Origin: Erysipelotrichaceae bacterium
GTDB taxonomy: Bacteria > Bacillota_I > Bacilli_A > Erysipelotrichales > Erysipelotrichaceae
Reading direction: 5' to 3'
Length of the DNA: 64,000 bases
Assembly: GCA_015058875.1 (NCBI GenBank)
Contig: SVBN01000002.1
Coordinates: 1 to 64,000, forward strand
How positions within the stretch are numbered: position 1 is the first letter of the stretch; each line of letters opens with the position of its first letter. Shown in pieces: positions 1 to 8,116 of this stretch. A program made the position numbers and the translations under genes. A model generated the notes under the pieces. The model ran no database searches and had not been told where the DNA came from. It saw only the letters and a program-made list of their open reading frames with translations.

Positions 1-1
1 C

Positions 2-121
2 TCTGTGGAACGCAGAGCTCAGAGTCCTGTGGAGGATGGTTCCACTGCAGTGATGCCGTTGGGCATCATATGTAAGAACCCACCTGTGAAGCAGGAAGCC
101 TGTGACTTCAGTCACAGGTAG
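2..121 (+). CDS. tnpB: C-terminal tail of IS200/IS605-family TnpB (OrfB), 5' truncated by the window edge
   Basis: Frame 2 reads SVERRAQSPVEDGSTAVMPLGIICKNPPVKQEACDFSHR* with the stop (TAG) at 119-121, immediately after a perfect hairpin. The 'PVE...KQEA' tail running into the right-end hairpin is typical of Firmicutes IS605 OrfB C-termini. Confidence 0.7.
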   Translation, partial: SVERRAQSPVEDGSTAVMPLGIICKNPPVKQEACDFSHR

Positions 122-126
122 TTCAC
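60..126 (+). ncRNA. Probable right end / omegaRNA (reRNA) 3' scaffold of an IS200/IS605 element
   Basis: Perfect 8-bp stem CCTGTGAC-TTCA-GTCACAGG (99-118) followed by TAGTTCAC (119-126), overlapping the tnpB stop codon. Confidence 0.6.
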
Positions 127-234
127 CCTCCGCATCTTCAGTATAAATATCCGGCAATTTGTCTTTTTCCCGTTAATTGACTCCTTGCAAAAGCATTCCG
201 TGAAATATGGTATGATACTCAAGGAGTTTTTTTT

Positions 235-1149
235 ATGCTGGATATTACTTTGCTCGGATGCGGAGGCACGATGCCTCTTCCCGGCAGATGGCTGACATCA
301 CTGATGGTCAGATGCCGGGGGAAGAATATACTGATTGACTGCGGAGAAGGAACACAGATTGCCCTGAAAGAAGCAGGGCTGAGCGCACATGATATCGATG
401 TGATCCTTCTGACGCATTTTCATGGTGATCATGTCATGGGACTGCCGGGGATCCTGATGTCCATGGGAACTTCCGGAAGAACGGAGCCGGTGGTTGTCGT
501 CGGTCCGAAGGGACTGACGGATATCGTTCCAAAGCTGTGCGTTGTGGCAGGTTTCCCGTTTCAGCTGCTCGGACACGAACTCAGCGGGAAAGAAGAAATA
601 CTTGAGGTACCCGGATTCACCGATTATCATATCCATGCGTTCCGGGTGGCTCACAGCGTAGAAACCTGGGGTTATTCCCTGGTACTGGACAGAGCCGGAA
701 AGTTCAATGCGGGAAAGGCAAAGGAACTGAATATTCCGCTGAAATACTGGAACAGACTGCAGAAAGGCGAAACGATTGAAACGGAGGAAGGTATATTCAC
801 ACCGGACATGGTGCTGGGTGCACCGAGAAAAGGACTGAAGGTTGTGTATGCGACTGATACAAGACCGTGTGATTCCCTGCGTCAGGAAGCAGTGGGTGCG
901 GACCTGCTGATCTGCGAAGGAATGTACGGATCCGATGAAAAGCAGTACGCGGCATCCGTCAAAAAACATATGACCTTTTCCGAAGCGGCGCAGATTGCTT
1001 CGGACGCACAGGTGAAGCAGCTCTGGCTGACCCATTACAGTCCCTCCGAGCAGAATCCGGAGGCGTGGATGGAACAGACCCGGAAGATCTTTGCGGAAAC
1101 ATATCCCGGATCAGACGGGAAGAGCATCACCCTGAATTTTGAAGAATAA
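235..1149 (+). CDS. rnz: Ribonuclease Z
   Basis: LLGCGGTMPLPGRWLTS start, metallo-beta-lactamase motif THFHGDH, HMTFSEAA and LTHYSP; RBS aaggag upstream. Confidence 0.92.
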   Translation: MLDITLLGCGGTMPLPGRWLTSLMVRCRGKNILIDCGEGTQIALKEAGLSAHDIDVILLTHFHGDHVMGLPGILMSMGTSGRTEPVVVVGPKGLTDIVPKLCVVAGFPFQLLGHELSGKEEILEVPGFTDYHIHAFRVAHSVETWGYSLVLDRAGKFNAGKAKELNIPLKYWNRLQKGETIETEEGIFTPDMVLGAPRKGLKVVYATDTRPCDSLRQEAVGADLLICEGMYGSDEKQYAASVKKHMTFSEAAQIASDAQVKQLWLTHYSPSEQNPEAWMEQTRKIFAETYPGSDGKSITLNFEE

Positions 1150-1161
1150 ACGATTTCTTTT

Positions 1162-1187
1162 ACCGGCACCCGGAAGTGCCGGTTTTT
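1162..1187 (+). terminator. Rho-independent terminator after rnz
   Basis: accggcac-ccggaa-gtgccggt followed by T run. Confidence 0.8.
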
Positions 1188-1279
1188 GATGAAAATGCGA
1201 TATTTACCGCATTCATTGAAGCATAATGATCCGTTCTTCAAATATAATGAAGTAAGAAAAGCAGGAGGCCCGCCGCACA

Positions 1280-4200
1280 ATGACAATTACATACGTTATG
1301 ACAGCCAGCGTGCTGATCATTTGCCTGACACTGATGCTGTGGGATGTGATCCGCAAACTGAAGAACAGTGAACACATGACAATCTCCATGATTCTGATCG
1401 GAACCAGTATTTTCTATGTACTGATGGACTGCCTCTGGATTGTGGAGTATACTGCCGTATCTTTCAACAGGGGTCTGTTTATCCTGCTGAACTGCCTGTT
1501 CTATCTGGTGTATATCACGCTGCCGTATATCTGGTTTCTTTTCGCGAAGCATTTTTCCGGCAGCCGTCTGAATTCCCGGAAATGGAATATGCTCTTCGCG
1601 CTTCCGTGGCTGTTCAATCTGGCGCTCGTTGTTCTGACGATGTCAGGTTTCGGTATACTCTGGGAGATCGGTGACAGTGCGAACCGGTATGCCAGAGGTC
1701 CGCTGTTCGGTATCTTCACTAACCTCAATCTTGTCTATTATTTTATTCCGGTCATCGCGATCCTGTATCTGATTCGTACCGGAAAAGGTGCGGAAAACAA
1801 AACGCTGCGGACAACGCTCGGATTCTCTGTCATTCCCGCACTCGGAGTTTTCATCTATACCTACTGGATCCCGGTGGAAGCGATTTATCCGTTCCAGCCG
1901 TGCTGTTTCTTTATCGGCGTCATGTTTGCCTATATCCTGCTTCTGTCGGAAGTGTATAAAGATGCGGAAAATGAGAATGTCAGACTGGCGGAAGAAGCCA
2001 GGGCGGCGACACAGCTGGCGGATCTGATGGGATCGGTCGGCGCCCTGCTGACCAACATGCCGGCGATGTCCTTTTCCAAGGATGCGGAAACCGGCGTATA
2101 TCTTGCCTGCAATCAGTCCTTTGCGGAATATGCGCATAAAGAATCTCCGGAGCAGGTCGTCGGACTGAAGGATCATGATATTTTCGATCCTGTGACCGCG
2201 CAGCACTTCGTGGACGATGACCGCAAAGCGCTGGAAATGAGTGAACCGTATATCTTCTTTGAAGATGTGCCGGATGCGGCAGGCGTTCTGAGACATCTGC
2301 AGACGACCAAAATGACATTCAATGATGGCCAGGGAAGGCTGTGTCTGCTTGGCATGTGCGTGGATGTCACGGAGATGACTAGGGCGAAATCTGCGGAGGC
2401 GGAAGCCCGTGTAAAGCAGCAGGAACTGGATGAGAAGCTGGCGCTGCATGAGCGGCTGATTGAGCAGGAGAAGAGAAGGGAACAGCAGATGCAGCTGATT
2501 ACCGCACTGGCTTCCGATTACTGGAGCGTTTACTATCTGGAGCTGGATAAAAATGAAGGCGAGTGCTATCAGGCGCACTCCGCGATCGAGGGCGGGTTTA
2601 AAGTCGGAGACCGCTTCCCGTATCTGGAATCTGTCACGGCATACGCAAATCAGTATGTTACGGAAGCGTACCGGGATGAGTTCCTGAAATTCATTCAGCC
2701 GGAAGCCATCAGGGAAGGCCTGAAGAATCAGAGGGTTATTTCATATCTGTATATGGTAAACCGCGGGGGACAGGAAACCTATGAAATGGTTAAATTTGCC
2801 GGTGTCCGGCATCCCGAGGACAGGGATGATCATCTGGTTCATACGGTCAGTGCCTGCTTTACCGATGTCGATGCCGAAACAAGAAAGTCAATCGAGCAGA
2901 GTCAGGCATTGAGCGATGCCCTGATTTCCGCGAAGGAAGCCAGCCGGGCAAAGACAACCTTCCTGTCCAATATGTCGCATGAAATCCGGACACCGATGAA
3001 CGCGATTATCGGACTGAATAATATTGCTGTGAATGATCCGGAAGTTTCCGATAAAGCCAAAGAGTATCTGGCCAAGATTGATACTTCCGCAAAGCATCTG
3101 CTGGGCATCATCAATGATATTCTGGATATGTCCAGAATCGAATCCGGCAGGATGGTCATCAATCATGAAGAGTTCTCATTCTCCAAAGCACTGGAACAGG
3201 TGAATACCATGATCAGCGGCCAGTGCCGTGACAAGGGACTGCATTATGAATGCCGTCTGCAGGGCAGAATTGACGATTATTATATCGGGGATGATATGAA
3301 ACTGCGGCAGGTTCTGATCAATATTCTCGGCAATGCCGTAAAATTCACGCCTGAGGGAGGTACGGTTACCTTCACCGTGGAGGATGCCGCACGCTATGAA
3401 GACAAGGCGACGCTCCGGTTCCGGATTGCCGATACCGGAATCGGCATGAGTCCGGAATATCTGCCGCATATCTTTGAGGCGTTCTCCCAGGAGAATATCG
3501 CATCGGGCAATAACCTCGGAAGCACCGGTCTCGGCATGCCGATCACCAAAAGCATTGTTGAGCAGATGAACGGCAATATAGAGGTAGAAAGCGAGAAAGG
3601 TACCGGTTCTGTCTTTACCGTGACCGTAACGCTCGGGACCTCACAGAGAGAAAGCGGTGAACCGGATACGGACGCAATTCACCCGCATGAGATGGAAGTA
3701 CTGGTGATCGATGATGATCCGATCGCCTGCGAACATGCAAAGCTGGTGCTCAGTCAGACCGGAATCCGCTGCGAAACGGCGCTGTCCGGAGCGGAGGCAG
3801 TGGAGATGGTGCGCATGCATCATGTCAGACGGGAAGATTATGATCTGATCCTGGTTGACTGGAAAATGCCGGAGATGGATGGAATCGAGACAACCAGAAA
3901 GATCCGGTCCATTGTCGGCCAGACCACACCGATCATTATCCTGACCTCATACAACTGGGATGATATCGCCGATGAGGCACGTACCGCAGGCGTGGACAGC
4001 TTTGTTCCGAAGCCGCTGTTTGCCGGAACGGTACTCGACGAATTCCGGGAAGCATTCCGGAAAAAGAACGAGCTGCTTCTTGCGAGCAAGGCAGATCTGA
4101 AAGGCAGAAGAATTCTCCTGGCGGAAGATGTGCAAATCAATGCCGAAATCATGTTAATGATACTGAGCGCAAGAGAGATTCAGGCGGATCTTGCCGAAAA

Positions 4201-4480
4201 CGGACAGATCGCTCTGGAAATGTTCGAGGCCCATCCGGAAGGTTATTATGATGCAATCCTGATGGATATGCGCATGCCGGTGATGGACGGTCTGGAAGCG
4301 ACAAGACGGATCCGTGCTCTGGACAGAACGGACGCAAAGCAGATACCGATGATCGCACTGACGGCAAATGCATTTGACGAGGATGTGCAGAGAAGCCTGC
4401 AGGCGGGACTGAATGCCCATCTCTCCAAACCGGTGGATGCCGAGGCACTCTTCAGCACACTGGAAAGCCTGATCCGATGA
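1280..4480 (+). CDS. Membrane-bound hybrid sensor histidine kinase with two C-terminal receiver domains
   Basis: Multiple N-terminal TM segments, PAS-like region, H-box FLSNMSHEIRTPMNAIIGL, HATPase motifs (DTGIGM, GSTGLGMPI), two REC domains (VIDDDPIA..LVDWKMP; LAEDVQIN..LMDMRMP). Confidence 0.93.
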   Translation: MTITYVMTASVLIICLTLMLWDVIRKLKNSEHMTISMILIGTSIFYVLMDCLWIVEYTAVSFNRGLFILLNCLFYLVYITLPYIWFLFAKHFSGSRLNSRKWNMLFALPWLFNLALVVLTMSGFGILWEIGDSANRYARGPLFGIFTNLNLVYYFIPVIAILYLIRTGKGAENKTLRTTLGFSVIPALGVFIYTYWIPVEAIYPFQPCCFFIGVMFAYILLLSEVYKDAENENVRLAEEARAATQLADLMGSVGALLTNMPAMSFSKDAETGVYLACNQSFAEYAHKESPEQVVGLKDHDIFDPVTAQHFVDDDRKALEMSEPYIFFEDVPDAAGVLRHLQTTKMTFNDGQGRLCLLGMCVDVTEMTRAKSAEAEARVKQQELDEKLALHERLIEQEKRREQQMQLITALASDYWSVYYLELDKNEGECYQAHSAIEGGFKVGDRFPYLESVTAYANQYVTEAYRDEFLKFIQPEAIREGLKNQRVISYLYMVNRGGQETYEMVKFAGVRHPEDRDDHLVHTVSACFTDVDAETRKSIEQSQALSDALISAKEASRAKTTFLSNMSHEIRTPMNAIIGLNNIAVNDPEVSDKAKEYLAKIDTSAKHLLGIINDILDMSRIESGRMVINHEEFSFSKALEQVNTMISGQCRDKGLHYECRLQGRIDDYYIGDDMKLRQVLINILGNAVKFTPEGGTVTFTVEDAARYEDKATLRFRIADTGIGMSPEYLPHIFEAFSQENIASGNNLGSTGLGMPITKSIVEQMNGNIEVESEKGTGSVFTVTVTLGTSQRESGEPDTDAIHPHEMEVLVIDDDPIACEHAKLVLSQTGIRCETALSGAEAVEMVRMHHVRREDYDLILVDWKMPEMDGIETTRKIRSIVGQTTPIIILTSYNWDDIADEARTAGVDSFVPKPLFAGTVLDEFREAFRKKNELLLASKADLKGRRILLAEDVQINAEIMLMILSAREIQADLAENGQIALEMFEAHPEGYYDAILMDMRMPVMDGLEATRRIRALDRTDAKQIPMIALTANAFDEDVQRSLQAGLNAHLSKPVDAEALFSTLESLIR

Positions 4481-4487
4481 CAGATAC

Positions 4488-4515
4488 GGGGATGTGGGAA
4501 ACCATATCCCTTTTT
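4488..4515 (+). terminator. Rho-independent terminator
   Basis: ggggatgtgg-gaa-accatatccc followed by TTTTT. Confidence 0.7.
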
Positions 4516-4556
4516 CAGATGAAAAAAAACACATCCCGGAGGATGTGCCGGACCGC

Positions 4557-5111
4557 TCAGGATCCCTGTGAAGCCGGATAGTCACCGATGTACATTGTAT
4601 CCAGCATCAGATCAATGATATCTTCATGGCCTGCCGGACCGGATTTTGCAATGGAAAACTTCAGATCATCAAATCCGATAAAGGTCCATTCCGTATTTCC
4701 GTCATAATACCCGTAGTGCACGGGATGCCCGGCAAGGGTGTCTTCTTTTTCTTCCAGCCCGGTGCCGCAGACACCGAGGAAGCCGCGGTACAGGGAGACA
4801 ATTTCCTGCCCGTTTTCCGATATATTCAGCATTTCCGTGTTTTCATCACATCTCAGTTCATATCTGCAGTCTGCGGGGATCTGAAATGTGACATAGTGAT
4901 CATCCAGTTCGAAGATCACATCCTGCGTATTCGTCCGCATCGGGAAATGAATTACCAGCGGTTCCCTTTCATAATCACAGCCGGATGCTTCGATTTCAAC
5001 TGTTTCCGGAAGTTCTGAAGGTGCCGGCGGGAGTTCGGGGGCCGGATCCTGGGCAGAGGCAGTGCATGCGCACAGCAGTATTGCCGGAAGAAATATCAGT
5101 ACACGATTCAT
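4557..5111 (-). CDS. Predicted lipoprotein of unknown function
   Basis: Start at MNRVLIFLPAILLCACTASA (lipobox LLCAC); RBS ggagc upstream. Confidence 0.75.
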   Translation of the reverse strand: MNRVLIFLPAILLCACTASAQDPAPELPPAPSELPETVEIEASGCDYEREPLVIHFPMRTNTQDVIFELDDHYVTFQIPADCRYELRCDENTEMLNISENGQEIVSLYRGFLGVCGTGLEEKEDTLAGHPVHYGYYDGNTEWTFIGFDDLKFSIAKSGPAGHEDIIDLMLDTMYIGDYPASQGS

Positions 5112-5157
5112 ATACAGTGCTCCTTTGTCAAAGAACACAGGATCCGGGACGTTCGGG

Positions 5158-5754
5158 TCACAAGATTCTCGTCACTTTGTTTCCGGTACGCATCAGCGGT
5201 GTCCTGTTCAGTTCTGCCTGAGGATATCCGACAGCCAGTGAGGCATATACCTTCTCATTTTCTTCCAGTCCGAGTTCTCTCAGATATTCCGTAATGATTT
5301 CGTTCTCATTCAGCCATTTCAGCTGGTTGATCCAGCATGTGCCGAGGTCCAGCGCATTTGCCATGATCATCATATTTTCCAGTGCGCAGGAACAGTCGGC
5401 GATATTGTTGGAATAGTCTGCCTGATTGGCTGTCAGGATCAGCACCGGCGCATTGTAATGGAATACATATCCTCCTGCTTTGGAACGGTTAATGGAATTT
5501 GCCATGGAACGGTACATGCCCGGCGTGACTTCCATCTTTGAAAATTCCTGCGCTGCCAGCTCCGCCAGTTTTGAGAGTACTTCCCTGTTTTCTATGACGA
5601 TGAAATGGGTGGTCTGGGAATTGCCTCCGCTCGGGGCATATCTTCCCGCTTCAAGAATCTGCTCCAGCAGTTCGTTTTCAACCGGCTTCTGAGAATATGC
5701 TCTTGTGCTTCTTCTGGTCCGGATCAGTTCCAGTGCTTCTTCTCTGTTCATCAT
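5158..5754 (-). CDS. Nitroreductase family protein
   Basis: RTRRSTRAYSQKPVE, EAGRYAPSGGNSQTTHFIVI, GTCWINQL, ASLAVGYP motifs. Confidence 0.9.
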   Translation of the reverse strand: MMNREEALELIRTRRSTRAYSQKPVENELLEQILEAGRYAPSGGNSQTTHFIVIENREVLSKLAELAAQEFSKMEVTPGMYRSMANSINRSKAGGYVFHYNAPVLILTANQADYSNNIADCSCALENMMIMANALDLGTCWINQLKWLNENEIITEYLRELGLEENEKVYASLAVGYPQAELNRTPLMRTGNKVTRIL

Positions 5755-5905
5755 ATGGCTCCTTTTTCTGTATCATAGCAGGAAATGCGGCACATCATGC
5801 GGAGGATACACCGGCAGTGCACAAAGAAATCCGGGATTTGATCTGACATTTGACTGTTCACGGTACAGGAAATGATATGATTGTATTGTTATACGGAGGG
5901 TTCTT

Positions 5906-7153
5906 ATGCCGCTTGACCATCTGACAAATCTGTCTGACCGTCAGACATTTATCAAAGATCTCGAAACAGATCTTTCTTTGGGGAAATCACTGCGTCTGTA
6001 CCGCATCGAGGCAATTCATCTGAAGGCAGTCAACCGGAAATACGGGCAGAAGGCCGGAGACAGACTGCTCGAAGTATTCGCACAGCGCATGAGGGGATGG
6101 CATCCGGATTTCCGGGCTTACCGGATCAATCCGGTAACGTTTGTGCTGATTTCCGACGGTACGGAACAGCCGGATGCACAGGAACTGTATGATCTGCTGA
6201 AGGAACCTGTCGCTTTGAACGGAGAAACCGTCATTCCCAAAACCAGAATTATCTGTCTGAATACAGAAAAAGGCGACAGCGAACATACCGTACTGGATCT
6301 GTTTGAATATACGGCGGCTCTGCGAGAGATGCTGATATGTCCGGTGATTGAAATCGGCGGGGAAATCCGTTCGGCGATGAACCGTGTGCAGTATGTGAAT
6401 GATGAAGTCCTCTATGCGATGGAGCAGGAAACCTTCACGATGGTTTATCAGCCGGTCTATGATCTGAAGAAAAAGAAATATATCTCCGCGGAAGCACTGA
6501 TCCGTCTGTTCGGAAGAGACGGGAAATTCATTTCCCCGGGAGAATTCATACCGCTGGCAGAGAAGCGCTATTACATTGACCGGATTACCGATATCGTCAT
6601 TAAGAAAGTATGTTCTTTTCTGGGCAGGAATCCGGATCTCGATATTGATTCCGTTTCCATCAACCTCACACCGGGGCAGATCACGGATGATGAACTTCCG
6701 GCAAAGCTGAAGCAGGTGACGGAGGAGTACGGCATTGAACTGTCAAAGCTGAGACTGGAAATGACGGAGCGCACCATTCAGCAGAATCCTTCGCAGATTG
6801 CCGGGATCATGCACCGGCTGAATGAAATGGGCACCGGCTTTTATCTGGACGATTTCGGAACCGGCTACAGCAATCTCAGTTCGGTGATCGCCCTGCCGTT
6901 CGAGGCAATCAAGTTTGACCGGTCCCTGATCCTGTCACTCGGAAATGAACAGAATGACCGGATGATTGCGCTGCTTGCGGAGATGATGCACATCGGACAG
7001 GCAAAGATCATTGCGGAAGGCGTGGAAGAAGAATGGCAGGTCAGATATGCGGAGGAAAACGGAATTGACCGCATTCAGGGATATTACTATTCGAAACCGC
7101 TGAATGAAGAACAGTTTGTGCAGTTCGTCAGGGAACATAACGGAAAGGACTGA
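5906..7153 (+). CDS. EAL-domain cyclic-di-GMP phosphodiesterase with degenerate N-terminal GGDEF domain
   Basis: EALIRL, SINLTP, LEMTER, LDDFGTGYS, IKFDRS, AEGVE, IQGYYYSKP. GGDEF-like N-terminus lacks the GGDEF signature (YRINPVTFVLI in its place). Confidence 0.92.
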   Translation: MPLDHLTNLSDRQTFIKDLETDLSLGKSLRLYRIEAIHLKAVNRKYGQKAGDRLLEVFAQRMRGWHPDFRAYRINPVTFVLISDGTEQPDAQELYDLLKEPVALNGETVIPKTRIICLNTEKGDSEHTVLDLFEYTAALREMLICPVIEIGGEIRSAMNRVQYVNDEVLYAMEQETFTMVYQPVYDLKKKKYISAEALIRLFGRDGKFISPGEFIPLAEKRYYIDRITDIVIKKVCSFLGRNPDLDIDSVSINLTPGQITDDELPAKLKQVTEEYGIELSKLRLEMTERTIQQNPSQIAGIMHRLNEMGTGFYLDDFGTGYSNLSSVIALPFEAIKFDRSLILSLGNEQNDRMIALLAEMMHIGQAKIIAEGVEEEWQVRYAEENGIDRIQGYYYSKPLNEEQFVQFVREHNGKD

Positions 7154-7156
7154 ATC

Positions 7157-8116
7157 ATGGAATATCAATGCAAATATACGCTGCTGGATGCACTTGAGAA
7201 AACGATTTATCCCGCAGTGAAGAACCGGCTTCCGAAAGTGCTGGAGAGGCAGTTCGGGGCGGACTGGTTTCATGTATTTGCGGAACCGGTCATGCGGAAA
7301 TATGAATATTATGACAGTATGGTATTTCCGGCATACAACCCTCTGGAGAACTGCGATCTGACCGCATTGTGGTTCCTGCTGTTTCCCTATGACAGCGAAA
7401 GCGGTGAGCGGATGCCTCAGGCAGGTGCGGCACCGTACTTCCAGAGGGATCTCGGACTGACAGACGGAGAGATGGAACTGCTGGAAATCATGCGCACGCT
7501 GCGCAATTCCATCACCCATAACCACCTCAGAATGATCTGCATCGCTCCGGAACACCGGGACAGCTTCGATGCAATTGAGCATCAGCGCGGTGATAAAACC
7601 GCGAGGGAAATTGTTTACCGGGGAATTCCCGCACACGGTCAGGAAATTATCCACATGGATGCCCTGGACATGATGTCCCGTGCACTGACGCATCTTGAAC
7701 CGTCTTCTCTGTCCGTGATAGAAACATACCGGAAGCGGATTCTGGAAGAACTGAAAGAAAATAACACGGTTTCCGGAGAGGAAACTGTCCCGGACTCTGT
7801 TTCCGATTACAGGATCCGCCAGTATATCGGAACCATTGAGGAGTACCGGAAAAACTATAACCGCTACGATGCGATACCCTGGGCAAAGGAACCGGTCGGG
7901 GCACCGCTGAGCATGCCTGTGCCGTGGCTTGAAGCAGATGATGATCTGGAAGGCCTGCCATGGCCTGTGGAACTGAATGAATGGATACGGGAAAAGGAAG
8001 TAAGAGACTCTGTTGAAAAAGCGCGGAAAGAGGCAGATGAAAACATGAGCTTCCCGCAGGCGGCAGTGCTGATGGCCAGAGACTTCTATAAGATGTTTCG
8101 GGGTGATGAAGAATGA
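7157..8116 (+). CDS. Hypothetical protein with RX4H (HEPN-like) motif
   Basis: MRTLRNSITHNHLRM contains R-N-x3-H. Three nt downstream of the EAL gene and overlapping the Sel1 gene by 4 nt. Confidence 0.7.
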   Translation: MEYQCKYTLLDALEKTIYPAVKNRLPKVLERQFGADWFHVFAEPVMRKYEYYDSMVFPAYNPLENCDLTALWFLLFPYDSESGERMPQAGAAPYFQRDLGLTDGEMELLEIMRTLRNSITHNHLRMICIAPEHRDSFDAIEHQRGDKTAREIVYRGIPAHGQEIIHMDALDMMSRALTHLEPSSLSVIETYRKRILEELKENNTVSGEETVPDSVSDYRIRQYIGTIEEYRKNYNRYDAIPWAKEPVGAPLSMPVPWLEADDDLEGLPWPVELNEWIREKEVRDSVEKARKEADENMSFPQAAVLMARDFYKMFRGDEE

